A stretch of 64,000 nt of DNA, from the NCBI GenBank assembly GCA_035502855.1, contig DATJTX010000031.1, positions 186,001-250,000 of the forward strand, given 5' to 3'. Position numbers and translations under genes: made by a program. This document shows, in pieces, positions 54,030-62,438 of the stretch; the first letter of the stretch is position 1; every line of letters begins with the position of its first letter. This stretch comes from Candidatus Baltobacteraceae bacterium (GTDB lineage Bacteria > Vulcanimicrobiota > Vulcanimicrobiia > Vulcanimicrobiales > Vulcanimicrobiaceae). The notes beneath the pieces are model-generated. The model had not been told where the DNA came from, made no database searches, and saw only the letters and a list, made by a program, of their open reading frames with translations.

Positions 54030-55940
54030 ATGATCATTGAACGAATCGAGTCCCCGGCCGGCGTCAAAGCCCTTTCCCGCGATGAGTTGGACGTGCTCGC
54101 TCGTGAAATCCGCGACATGCTCGTCGTTACGTGCTCGCGCAACGGCGGCCATCTGGCGCCGAATTTGGGCGTCGTCGAATTGACCATCGCGCTTCACCGC
54201 GTTCTCGACCTGCCGACCGACAAACTGGTTTGGGACGTTTCACACCAGGCCTACGTCCACAAGATCCTCAGCGGCCGCCGCGACCGGTTCCACACCCTGC
54301 GCAAGGGCGGCGGCATCTCCGGCTTTGCGATGCGCAGCGAGTCGGCATACGATCAATTCGGCGCGGGTCACGCCTCGACGTCGGTCTCGGCCGCCTACGG
54401 AATGGCGGTCGCGCGCGATCTCTCCGGCGGCGGCGAAACGATCGTCGCGGTGCTGGGCGACGGCGCGCTGACCGGCGGGCTCGCGTACGAAGCGCTCAAC
54501 AACGCCGGCCAGCTCCATTCGAATTTCATCGTCATTCTCAACGACAACGAGATGTCGATCGCGCCGAACGTGGGATCGATCGCCTCGTATCTTTCGATGC
54601 TGCGCAGCAAGCCGTTTGCCAATTTCGTGCGCGAACGCGCCAAAGACGTGTTCGGACACATCCCGTTCGGCGGGGCCGCGCGCAAAGCGTTCGCCAGTGC
54701 GGAGATGGGGGCGATGCGCTTCGTCGCGCCCTCCGAGAAGGCCGCGGTCATCTTCGAAGAGCTGGGCTTTCGCTACATGGGCCCGTTTGACGGGCACAAC
54801 GTCGATACGATGATTGCGGCGCTGGAGACGGCCAAGAGCGTCGACCGCCCGGTGCTGCTGCACGTACGCACGGTCAAAGGCAAGGGCTACGAGCCGGCCG
54901 AGAAGGATTCGCGGACCTTTCACGGCGTCTCGAGCGCGTTCGACGTCGAAAACGGAAAACTCGAAGTCAAGCCCGACGCTCGGCCAACCTTCTCCGACGT
55001 CTTTGCCGGCGCGCTGATCGAACTTGCGCAGTCGTATCCCAAGCTGATCGCGATCACCGCCGCCATGCCCGACGGAACGAAGCTCTCCAAATTCGCCAAG
55101 CAATTTCCGGAGCGTTTCTTCGACGTCGGCATCGCCGAGGCGCACGCCGTTTGCATGGCGGCCGGCGCATCGACCAGCGGTCTGCAGCCGGTGTGTGCGA
55201 TCTACTCGACCTTTCTGCAACGCGCCTACGATCAGGTCGTGCATGACGTGTGCGTGCAGAATCTGCCGGTCGTCTTCTGCCTCGATCGCGCCGGCTTCGT
55301 CGGCGACGACGGTCCCACGCACATGGGGCTCTACGACGTCGCCTATCTGCGCACGCTTCCCAACATGACGGTAATGGCGCCGCGCAACGAAGACGAGCTT
55401 GCGCCGATGCTGGCGCACGCGCTTACACGTAGCGGCCCGGCGGCGATCCGTTATCCGCGCGGTTCGACCAGCGGACGCCACCGCGATCCGGTCGCGCCGA
55501 TCGAGCACGGCCGCGCCGAGGTGTTGCGCCGCGGCACCGGCGTCGCGGTCCTCGCCCTCGGGAATACGGTCGAGGTAGCGCTCGATGCGTACGGGCTGTT
55601 GGCGAGCGGAGAATTCGGCCGCTCCGACCGGCTGCCGACCGTCGTCAACGCGCGGTTCGCCAAACCGATCGACGGCGAGCTGCTGGCGGAACTGGCCGCC
55701 GATCACGACACGTTCCTTACGCTGGAAGAGCACTCGCTCGCAGGCGGCTTCGGATCGGCGGTCGTAGAGAATGTGTCGGATTCGGGCCTTGCGGTTCGGG
55801 TGCAGCGCGTCGGCGTTACCGACGTTCTGGTTGCGCACGATTCCCAGCCCAGCCAACGCGCGCTCTTCGGGCTATCCGCGCAAGCGATCGCGGAGCGCCT
55901 TGCGCGCGCGCTCGACCCGCATCAGGAGATACATCGTTGA
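54030..55940 (+). CDS. dxs: 1-deoxy-D-xylulose-5-phosphate synthase
   Basis: Thiamine-diphosphate enzyme joining pyruvate and glyceraldehyde-3-phosphate, first step of the MEP isoprenoid route. 636 residues with WDVSHQAYVHKI, GHASTSVSAA, the TPP/Mg motif GDGALTGGLAYEALN, and the C-terminal transketolase halves (DRAGFVGDDGPTHMG). Complete. Its stop overlaps the secG start (TTGA). Confidence 0.97.
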   Translation: MIIERIESPAGVKALSRDELDVLAREIRDMLVVTCSRNGGHLAPNLGVVELTIALHRVLDLPTDKLVWDVSHQAYVHKILSGRRDRFHTLRKGGGISGFAMRSESAYDQFGAGHASTSVSAAYGMAVARDLSGGGETIVAVLGDGALTGGLAYEALNNAGQLHSNFIVILNDNEMSIAPNVGSIASYLSMLRSKPFANFVRERAKDVFGHIPFGGAARKAFASAEMGAMRFVAPSEKAAVIFEELGFRYMGPFDGHNVDTMIAALETAKSVDRPVLLHVRTVKGKGYEPAEKDSRTFHGVSSAFDVENGKLEVKPDARPTFSDVFAGALIELAQSYPKLIAITAAMPDGTKLSKFAKQFPERFFDVGIAEAHAVCMAAGASTSGLQPVCAIYSTFLQRAYDQVVHDVCVQNLPVVFCLDRAGFVGDDGPTHMGLYDVAYLRTLPNMTVMAPRNEDELAPMLAHALTRSGPAAIRYPRGSTSGRHRDPVAPIEHGRAEVLRRGTGVAVLALGNTVEVALDAYGLLASGEFGRSDRLPTVVNARFAKPIDGELLAELAADHDTFLTLEEHSLAGGFGSAVVENVSDSGLAVRVQRVGVTDVLVAHDSQPSQRALFGLSAQAIAERLARALDPHQEIHR

Positions 55941-56308
55941 CCCTTTTACTCGCCGCAGCCGCAAAGGCCGCGACCGCTGCCGCCAAGGGCGCGCCCCTCA
56001 AAGTGCTGCCGCCCGTTCAAAACCTCGTCGTTCCGCCGGCCGCGACGCAGCCGCAGACCGTCTTTCAGGAACATTTCGGATGGCTCACCCACGGCATCGC
56101 CGGAATCTTCATTGTCGCGGCGATCGCGTTGATCGTGCTGCTTGCGGTTCAGACGACCAAACAAGAGGGTCTCTCGGGAACGATCGGCGGACGGGTCGAG
56201 TCGGCGTACTCGCGGATGGGCGGTGAGGAACAGCTCAAGCGGCTGACCGGATTTACCGCCGTCGTCTTCGTGCTCACGGGATTCATCCTGTCATTAACGG
56301 GGATCTAA
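55937..56308 (+). CDS. secG: Preprotein translocase subunit SecG
   Basis: 123 residues. The SecG core lies in the second half: helix 1 (about 50-72), then QTTKQEGLSGTIGG, and helix 2 (about 102-122). The first 45 residues form an Ala/Pro-rich extension not usual in SecG. TTG 55937 overlaps the dxs stop; no later good start gives a shorter form with a ribosome site. Confidence 0.88.
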   Translation: MTLLLAAAAKAATAAAKGAPLKVLPPVQNLVVPPAATQPQTVFQEHFGWLTHGIAGIFIVAAIALIVLLAVQTTKQEGLSGTIGGRVESAYSRMGGEEQLKRLTGFTAVVFVLTGFILSLTGI

Positions 56309-56321
56309 CGCGCTGAGCGCA

Positions 56322-57293
56322 TTGCTCGACGTTCGCAACCTCCGGACGACGTTTCGAACGGAGGACGGCCCGGTGACGGCCGTCAACGGCCTTTCGTTTT
56401 CACTCCAGCCCGGCGAGACGCTGGGAATCGTCGGCGAGTCGGGCTCGGGGAAGTCGGTCACGGCACTCTCGATCATGCGCCTTCTCTCGCGTAACGCGAG
56501 CGTCGCCAGCGACGGCATCTTTTTCGAGGGCGAGAACCTGCTCGCCAAGAGCGAAGCTCAGATGCGCAGGATCCGCGGTCACAAGATCGCGATGATCTTC
56601 CAAGATCCGATGACGAGCCTCAATCCGGTGCTCACCGTCGGCGAACAGATCGCCGAAGCGGTGCGCGTGCACCTGGGGTATTCGCGCGCCGATTCCCGCG
56701 CCAAGGCGGCTGAAATGATGCGCAAGGTCCGCATCCCTTCACCCGAGGAACGCATCGACGACTATCCCCATCAATTCTCCGGCGGCATGCGTCAACGCGT
56801 GATGATCGCGATGGCGCTCTCGTGCAATCCGCAACTGTTGATCGCGGACGAACCGACGACCGCGCTCGACGTGACGATTCAGGCCCAGATCCTCGAGCTG
56901 ATGAACGAAATGCAGCACGAGACGGGAGCGGCCATCGTCATGATCACGCACGACCTCGGCGTGGTGGCCGAAGTGTGCAAGAACGTGCTGGTGATGTACG
57001 GCGGAAATCTCGTCGAATACGGCACGGCCGATCAAATTTTCAGCGAGCCGAAGATGCCGTACACGCAAGGGCTGCTCGCATCCCTTCCCCGCCTCGACCA
57101 GAGCGAGCATCGCCGCTTGCAGCCGATCAAAGGCCAACCACCGAACTTGCTCAATCTTCCGGCCGGATGCGCGTTCGCACCGCGCTGCGATGCACGGATG
57201 ACGGTTTGCGACGAACCCGTCGCCCTCTACGACTTCGGCGCCGACCACGCGGCACGCTGCTGGCTCTACGACGGGAAGGTTCCATGCCGCTGA
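56322..57293 (+). CDS. Oligopeptide/dipeptide ABC transporter ATP-binding protein (OppD type)
   Basis: 323 residues with Walker [10 protein letters not shown]-loop [10 protein letters not shown], signature FSGGMRQRV, Walker B LLIADEP and the C-terminal oligo_HPY region with cysteines (GCAFAPRCD). TTG 56322 is the first good start in frame; a CTG at 56313 is also possible. The paired gene follows with a 10-base overlap. No permease or binding protein of the transporter lies in the window. Confidence 0.92.
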   Translation: MLDVRNLRTTFRTEDGPVTAVNGLSFSLQPGETLGIVGESGSGKSVTALSIMRLLSRNASVASDGIFFEGENLLAKSEAQMRRIRGHKIAMIFQDPMTSLNPVLTVGEQIAEAVRVHLGYSRADSRAKAAEMMRKVRIPSPEERIDDYPHQFSGGMRQRVMIAMALSCNPQLLIADEPTTALDVTIQAQILELMNEMQHETGAAIVMITHDLGVVAEVCKNVLVMYGGNLVEYGTADQIFSEPKMPYTQGLLASLPRLDQSEHRRLQPIKGQPPNLLNLPAGCAFAPRCDARMTVCDEPVALYDFGADHAARCWLYDGKVPCR

Positions 57294-58306
57294 TCGAGGT
57301 CCGCGATCTCTACAAGTACTTTCCGATTCATGCGGGCCTGTTTTCCCAGCATGTCGCCGACGTCAAAGCCGTCGACGGCGTGAGTTTTACGATCGATGCC
57401 GGCGAAACGCTGGGCTTGGTGGGCGAGTCCGGGTCGGGCAAAACGACGATCGGGCGCATGCTGCTCCACTTGCTTGCGGTAACGAGCGGGTCGATCGCCT
57501 ACGACGGCGCCGAGATCACGACGATGCGTGCCGACGAGATCCGCCGCCTGCGGCGGAAAATCCAAATCATCTTCCAGGATCCCTTTGCCAGTCTCAATCC
57601 GCGCATGACGATCGGCGAGATCATCGCGGAGCCCCTGCGTATTCATGGGCTCGCCCGCGGTGCGCAGGCGCAGGCGCGCGTCCAAGAACTGCTGCGGCTC
57701 GTCGGATTGCGGCCTTACAGCGCCAATCGCTACCCTCACGAGTTTTCGGGCGGCCAGCGGCAGCGGGTGGGCATCGCCCGCGCGCTCGCGGTCGACCCGA
57801 AGTTCATCGTCTGCGACGAGCCGGTCTCCGCACTCGACGTCTCGATCCAGGCACAGGTGATCAACCTGCTCGAGGACCTGCAGGCGCAACTGGGACTGAC
57901 CTACCTGTTCATCGCGCACGACCTTTCGGTCGTGCGCCACATCTCCACCCGCGTCGCGGTCATGTACGTCGGCAAGATCGTGGAGCTCAGCTCGCGTGAC
58001 GAACTCTACGAGCGGCCGCTGCACCCCTACACGCAGGCGCTGCTCTCCGCGATTCCCATTCCCGATCCGTCCGCCGAGCGTCGCCGCAAGCGCATCGTGC
58101 TCACCGGTGATATTCCCTCACCGGTCGATCCGCCGTCCGGGTGCCGCTTTCACACGCGCTGTCCGGTCGCGTTCGACCGCTGCTCGGTCGAAGACCCGGC
58201 GTTCACAGAATACGGCAGCGGTCATTTTGCGGCGTGCCATTGGGTCGACGAGCACCGCGGCGCCGCACCCGACTTGACCCACGGCCCGGCGTTAATTTCG
58301 GGATAA
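57284..58306 (+). CDS. Oligopeptide/dipeptide ABC transporter ATP-binding protein (OppF type)
   Basis: 340 residues with a KYFPI start typical of OppF/DppF, Walker [47 protein letters not shown] and the oligo_HPY C-terminus (GCRFHTRCP). ATG 57284 follows GGGAAGG and overlaps the oppD end. It would form the second half of the ATPase dimer. Confidence 0.94.
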   Translation: MPLIEVRDLYKYFPIHAGLFSQHVADVKAVDGVSFTIDAGETLGLVGESGSGKTTIGRMLLHLLAVTSGSIAYDGAEITTMRADEIRRLRRKIQIIFQDPFASLNPRMTIGEIIAEPLRIHGLARGAQAQARVQELLRLVGLRPYSANRYPHEFSGGQRQRVGIARALAVDPKFIVCDEPVSALDVSIQAQVINLLEDLQAQLGLTYLFIAHDLSVVRHISTRVAVMYVGKIVELSSRDELYERPLHPYTQALLSAIPIPDPSAERRRKRIVLTGDIPSPVDPPSGCRFHTRCPVAFDRCSVEDPAFTEYGSGHFAACHWVDEHRGAAPDLTHGPALISG

Positions 58307-58329
58307 GGCGCGCGCGCTATGCTCGTCGT

Positions 58330-59115
58330 GTGATCGTTGCGCAGATTTCCGATCTTCACATACGACGCCGGGGGCACGTGCTGCACCACATGCCCAACAC
58401 CGCCGACTACCTTCGCCGCACGATTGCGCGGCTGCATGCACTCCACCCCCGCCCCGATCTGGTCCTGGCAACGGGCGACCTCACCGAACGAGGTTCGCCG
58501 CACGAGTACCGGCGATTGCGGTCGATGCTCGGGCGGCTCGAAATTCCGCACTTTTTGATTCCGGGAAATCACGATGATCGCGAAGCGCTACGGCGGGCCT
58601 TTCGCGATCATCGTTATTTACGGACGTTCGCCCACCACGCAAGCTTCGCGATCGACGCCTGGCCGCTGCGGATCATTGCGCTGGACTCGACCGATCCGGG
58701 GCGCGCCGGCGGATTCGTGGATGGCGAACGCCTCGGATGGCTCGATGCCGAACTGGCCGCCTATCCGCGCCGCCCGACGATCGTCGCGCTGCATCATCCG
58801 CCGTTTCGTACCGGCATACCGGCGATGGATGCGTACGGCTTTGTCGGGGTCGAGCGGTTGGCTTCGGTCGTGCGCGCTCATCCGCAGATCGCGCGCATCG
58901 TGTCCGGCCACGTCCATACGATTCTGATGCGCCCCTGGAACGGCGCGATCGCATGCACGGCGCCGAGCACCTCGCCGCAATTCGTGATCGGGCGTTCGCG
59001 CCTGGGCATCGGGGTGGAGTCAGCCGGGTTCTTGCTCCACGAATGGAGCTTCAATGCCGACGTGCACACCTACATCGTCCGTTTAGAGGGTGGAATCGAA
59101 CAGCAGATCGCGTAG
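58330..59115 (+). CDS. Metallophosphoesterase (CpdA-like)
   Basis: 261 residues with all calcineurin-like motifs: QISDLHI, GDLTERG, GNHDD, ALHHPP, SGHVHT. Closest to class III cyclic-nucleotide phosphodiesterases (CpdA/Icc), so it could degrade cAMP made by the CHASE2 cyclase in this window; that link is inferred. GTG 58330 has TATGCT 5 bases upstream and no Shine-Dalgarno site. Confidence 0.9.
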   Translation: MIVAQISDLHIRRRGHVLHHMPNTADYLRRTIARLHALHPRPDLVLATGDLTERGSPHEYRRLRSMLGRLEIPHFLIPGNHDDREALRRAFRDHRYLRTFAHHASFAIDAWPLRIIALDSTDPGRAGGFVDGERLGWLDAELAAYPRRPTIVALHHPPFRTGIPAMDAYGFVGVERLASVVRAHPQIARIVSGHVHTILMRPWNGAIACTAPSTSPQFVIGRSRLGIGVESAGFLLHEWSFNADVHTYIVRLEGGIEQQIA

Positions 59116-59133
59116 GCGGTGTTTAAAAAGCGA

Positions 59134-59160
59134 GGCGGACGTTGTACGTCCGCCTTCATT
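59134..59160. terminator. Bidirectional Rho-independent terminator
   Basis: Perfect 8-bp stem GGCGGACG/CGTCCGCC with a 5-base loop, followed by TTCATTTA on plus and by CGCTTTTTAAA on the other strand. It would end both the phosphodiesterase and the Lys/Arg repeat protein transcripts. Confidence 0.85.
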
Positions 59161-59187
59161 TAGAACTGCGCAGATTCTCGCGTTCGG

Positions 59188-59538
59188 TTAAGCCTTTTTC
59201 TTGCGCGAGGACTTTCTGCGTCCGGCCTTCTTGCGGCCCGCGGCCTTTTTGCGTCCGCCGGCCTTCTTGCGGCCCGCAGCCTTTTTGCGTCCGGCTTTTT
59301 TCCGTCCCGCCTTTTTGCGTCCGCCGGCCTTCTTACGGCCGCCCGCCTTTTTGCGTCCGGCCTTTTTGCGTCCGCCGGCCTTTTTGCGTCCGCCGGCAGC
59401 TTTCTTGCGCGTCGCTTTTTTACGTCCGCCGGCTGCCTTTTTGCGTCCGCCCGCGGCGGCTTTCCGGCGAGCCTTACGGCGCGGCTTTTTCTTGGCCTCA
59501 CCCATCGTCTCGCCATTCATCATGGTATCGGAGTCCAT
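59188..59538 (-). CDS. Lys/Arg/Gly repeat protein (histone H1-like)
   Basis: 116 residues. After an acidic start (MDSDTMMNGETMGEAKKK) nearly the whole protein is GGRKKA/AGRKKA repeats, extremely basic and presumably disordered, like the C-terminal tails of H1-like or HU-like nucleoid proteins. ATG 59538 has AGGAGGA at 5 bases. Likely binds DNA or RNA. Divergent from topA, sharing its upstream region. The DNA is itself a short-period repeat, so length may vary among strains. Confidence 0.8.
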   Translation of the reverse strand: MDSDTMMNGETMGEAKKKPRRKARRKAAAGGRKKAAGGRKKATRKKAAGGRKKAGGRKKAGRKKAGGRKKAGGRKKAGRKKAGRKKAAGRKKAGGRKKAAGRKKAGRRKSSRKKKA

Positions 59539-59593
59539 TCATTCCTCCTCGTCCCCCGGGGGACGAACAGCGTTATTTGGACAGCGCACGAAA

Positions 59594-59608
59594 TGCGCTT
59601 TAAGCGCA
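59594..59608. repeat. Palindrome TGCGCTTTAAGCGCA
   Basis: 15-bp palindrome midway between the two divergent genes, followed by TATAAAGG. Possible operator or promoter element. Confidence 0.4.
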
Positions 59609-59638
59609 CTATAAAGGATTTTTTCGAATCATGCAAAT

Positions 59639-59682
59639 CGCGCGTACGCACGCGTACGCGCGCGCACGTGCGCGCGTGCGCG
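59639..59682. other. 44-bp perfect alternating pyrimidine-purine tract (Z-DNA prone)
   Basis: Every step from 59639 to 59682 alternates pyrimidine and purine, mostly CG and CA/TG, with two TA steps. Such tracts flip to Z-form under negative supercoiling. It is 76 bases upstream of the topA start. Confidence 0.8.
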
Positions 59683-59732
59683 AGCGGGGTCGATTCTTCG
59701 ACTCGCTCGGGGCGCAAGGTTTGCCCCGGTCT

Positions 59733-59757
59733 TGACCCCGGGAGTATACTTAGCCCC
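59733..59757 (+). promoter_or_regulatory. Likely leaderless promoter of topA
   Basis: TATACT lies 7 bases before GTG 59758, with TTGCCC about 18 bases further upstream and no Shine-Dalgarno site between. Confidence 0.45.
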
Positions 59758-61953
59758 GTGAAAAAGCCCCTGATCATCGTGGAGTCGCCGACCAAGGCGC
59801 GTACGATCAAGAAGTTTCTGCCGCCGCGCTATGCGGTCAAGGCATCGGTGGGCCACGTACGCGATCTGCCCAAGAGCACGCTCGGCGTCGACGTCGAGCA
59901 CGACTTCGCGCCGAAGTATCTCACGATCAAAGGCAAGGGCGACATCATCAAAGAGCTCAAGAGCGCGGTCAAAAGCGCGAGCGACGTCTATCTCGCGACC
60001 GACCCGGATCGCGAAGGCGAGGCGATCGCATGGCATTTGGCCGAGCTGCTCAAGCTCGAGGACCCAAAGCGAATCGAACTCCACGAAATCACCAAGGATG
60101 CGGCGCTGGCCGCGCTGCGGGACCCGCACCGGATCGACATGGATCGCGTGAACGCACAGCAAGCGCGCCGCATTCTCGACCGGCTGGTCGGCTATAAGAT
60201 TTCGCCGCTGCTCTGGGCCAAAGTCCGCGGCGGCCTCTCGGCCGGGCGCGTGCAGTCGGTCGCCGTGCGGCTCATCGTCGATCGGGAGCGCGAGATCAAC
60301 GCGTTCACGCCGCGTGAATATTGGACCGTTACCGCTCAGCTCGCGACGCAGCGCGATCCCTCCGCCGTCTTCCCCGCCGATTTGGTGGCGCATCGCGGCG
60401 AGAAGCTCGAAATCACCAACGAAGCGCAAGCCGCTGGGATCCTGCGGGCGCTCGAGGGCGCGGCGTTCTCGGTCGCCTCGATCAAGCGCCGTGAGGTGCG
60501 GCGCAACGCTCCCGCGCCGTTCACGACCTCAACCCTCCAACAGGAAGCATCACGTAAACTGCGGCTGCGGGTGCGGCGCACGATGCAGATCGCCCAATCG
60601 CTCTATGAAGGCGTCGACCTGGGCGGCTCGGAGGGGACGCAGGGTCTGATCACCTACATGCGTACCGACTCGACGCGCATCGCCGACTCGGCGCGCGAGC
60701 ACGCGCGGGAATATATCTCGCAGACCTACGGCGCCGAATTCCACGGCGGTGCGGCGCACAAGGTGCGCGAAGGCGCGCAAGACGCGCACGAGGCGATTCG
60801 TCCGACCAGCGTCTTCCGTACGCCCGAGAGCGTGGCGCACGTGCTCAAACGCGATGAACTGCGCTTATACACGCTGATCTGGGAGCGCTTCACCGCCTCG
60901 CAAATGGCGCCCGCCGTCCTCGACCAAACGACCGTCGACATCAGCGCCGCGGAATATACGTTCCGCGCGACCGGCAGCATCGTGAAATTCGCCGGCTTCA
61001 CCCGCGTATACGAAGAAGGCAAAGACGAAGATCCTTCGACCGGCTCAGGGCAGGCTGCGCAAAACGGCGAAGATGCCGCGAAGGCGAACGGTGCGCTCCG
61101 AGGCAAAGGCCGCGTGCGGTTGCCCGAACTGCACGAACGCGACGCGCTCGATCCGCGGGCGATCGAACCCAAGCAGCACTTCACCGAACCGCCGCCGCGA
61201 TACACCGAAGCGACGCTCGTCAAAGCGTTGGAAGAGAACGGCATCGGGCGCCCATCGACCTACTCGACGATCGTCGATACGATTCAAGCGCGGGGCTACG
61301 TAACGCAAGAGGAGCGCCGCTTCAAGCCGACCGACATCGGCATCGCGGTCAACGACCTGCTGGCCGAGCATTTCAAGGACATCGTCGATCTGAAATTTAC
61401 CGCCGGCATGGAGGGCGATCTCGATAAAGTCGCCGAGGGCCACGCCGACTGGGCCGGGATTCTGCGCCAGTTCTACGCACCGTTCGCGCATCAGCTGGAA
61501 GAGGCGGAAAAGAAGCTGCCGCGACTCGAGATCAAGGACGAGCCAACCGACGAGATTTGCCCCAATTGCGGCCGGCCGATGGTAATCAAGACCGGCCGTT
61601 TCGGCAAGTTCATCTCATGCACGGGCTATCCCGAGTGCAAGACGACCAAACCGATCGTCAAGGACACCGGTGCAAAGTGTCCCAAGGACGGCGGCATGAT
61701 CGTCGAGCGCCGTTCGAAGAAGGGCCGCACGTTCTACGGCTGCGCCAACTATCCGAACTGCGACTTCGTCTCGTGGGATCGCGTGATCCCGCAGCCCTGT
61801 CCGGTTTGCGGAAGTTACGTCGTCGCGAAGAACCGCCGCGGCGGCGTCGTGCACCTCGAATGTGCCGCCGACAAGGAACACGACGTCTCCTCGCTCGCGA
61901 AATCCACCTCCGGTGAGGAACCGAGCGAAGACCGCGAACTCGCGGAAGTCTAG
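59758..61953 (+). CDS. topA: DNA topoisomerase I
   Basis: Type IA topoisomerase relaxing negative supercoils. 731 residues: TOPRIM (IIVESPTKA ... DPDREGEAIAWHL), active-site Tyr in ITYMRTDS (near residue 300), and three C-terminal zinc ribbons (CPNCGRP ... CTGYPEC, CPKDGG ... CANYPNC, CPVCGS). GTG 59758 gives the normal KKPLIIVE start. An unusual DPSTGSGQA stretch near residue 427 is encoded by an inserted palindromic repeat. Acidic C-terminal tail. Confidence 0.96.
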   Translation: MKKPLIIVESPTKARTIKKFLPPRYAVKASVGHVRDLPKSTLGVDVEHDFAPKYLTIKGKGDIIKELKSAVKSASDVYLATDPDREGEAIAWHLAELLKLEDPKRIELHEITKDAALAALRDPHRIDMDRVNAQQARRILDRLVGYKISPLLWAKVRGGLSAGRVQSVAVRLIVDREREINAFTPREYWTVTAQLATQRDPSAVFPADLVAHRGEKLEITNEAQAAGILRALEGAAFSVASIKRREVRRNAPAPFTTSTLQQEASRKLRLRVRRTMQIAQSLYEGVDLGGSEGTQGLITYMRTDSTRIADSAREHAREYISQTYGAEFHGGAAHKVREGAQDAHEAIRPTSVFRTPESVAHVLKRDELRLYTLIWERFTASQMAPAVLDQTTVDISAAEYTFRATGSIVKFAGFTRVYEEGKDEDPSTGSGQAAQNGEDAAKANGALRGKGRVRLPELHERDALDPRAIEPKQHFTEPPPRYTEATLVKALEENGIGRPSTYSTIVDTIQARGYVTQEERRFKPTDIGIAVNDLLAEHFKDIVDLKFTAGMEGDLDKVAEGHADWAGILRQFYAPFAHQLEEAEKKLPRLEIKDEPTDEICPNCGRPMVIKTGRFGKFISCTGYPECKTTKPIVKDTGAKCPKDGGMIVERRSKKGRTFYGCANYPNCDFVSWDRVIPQPCPVCGSYVVAKNRRGGVVHLECAADKEHDVSSLAKSTSGEEPSEDRELAEV
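61033..61060 (+). repeat. Intragenic palindromic repeat inside topA
   Basis: CCTTCGACCGGCTCAGGGCA followed by GGCTGCGC. Translated it gives STGSGQA on the plus frame and ACPEPVEG on the minus strand, signatures of a dispersed repeat seen in many unrelated genomes. It is in frame. Confidence 0.65.
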
Positions 61954-62022
61954 CCGTGTGCGAAGAGTCGACAGCGTTCCCATCCCCTTGCCATTAGGAT
62001 CGATCCGGGTGAATGAAGATGA

Positions 62023-62217
62023 GTGCCAGCGAAGGTTCGAGACGCCCTCAGGGCGCTCAAGCGTGATGGTTGGGTTCTCACCACCCAACGAGGGTCGCAC
62101 CGCCAATTCAAGCACCCACGTAAGCCCGGGAAGGTGACGGTGAGCGGGCATGAGAGCGATGATCTTCCCCCGAAGTTGGAACGGTCGATTTTGAGGCAGG
62201 CGGGGCTCTGGCCATGA
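62023..62217 (+). CDS. hicA: HicA-type mRNA interferase toxin
   Basis: 64 residues, double-stranded-RNA-binding-like fold. KVRDALRALKRDGWVL, then GSHRQFKHP with the catalytic His, and a SILRQAGL end, all HicA features. GTG 62023. Its stop overlaps the hicB ATG. Confidence 0.88.
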   Translation: MPAKVRDALRALKRDGWVLTTQRGSHRQFKHPRKPGKVTVSGHESDDLPPKLERSILRQAGLWP

Positions 62218-62396
62218 AGTTTTTCGTTGAGATATCTAAGACCGATACCGGATACGCAGCGCACGCGCCGAGCGTTGTCGGGTGCGTCGCAACCGGTGCG
62301 ACGCTCGAAGAAACCGAAAGGCGAATTGGAGAAGCGCTGCAATTGCATCTCGATCTGGATTCAATTCCCGATCTTGAGTTTCGTGTATGTGCTTAA
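62214..62396 (+). CDS. hicB: HicB-type antitoxin, short form
   Basis: 60 residues comprising only the partial RNase H-like HicB domain (FFVEISKTDTGYAAHAPSVVGCVATG ... ETERRIGEALQLHL). The C-terminal DNA-binding part found in many HicB proteins is missing, so autoregulation may be lost or depend on another protein. Coupled to hicA by ATGA. Confidence 0.85.
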   Translation: MKFFVEISKTDTGYAAHAPSVVGCVATGATLEETERRIGEALQLHLDLDSIPDLEFRVCA

Positions 62397-62438
62397 GGGA
62401 AATCGCCATGCGATTGAGGATCGACGCCGTGATGGGAA

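Noticed and set aside
59142-59614. Long Cys/Pro/Arg-repeat reading frames on the plus strand opposite the Lys/Arg repeat protein
   Set aside because: They are mirror readings of the repeat DNA. The minus frame has a ribosome site, an ATG and a biologically sensible composition.
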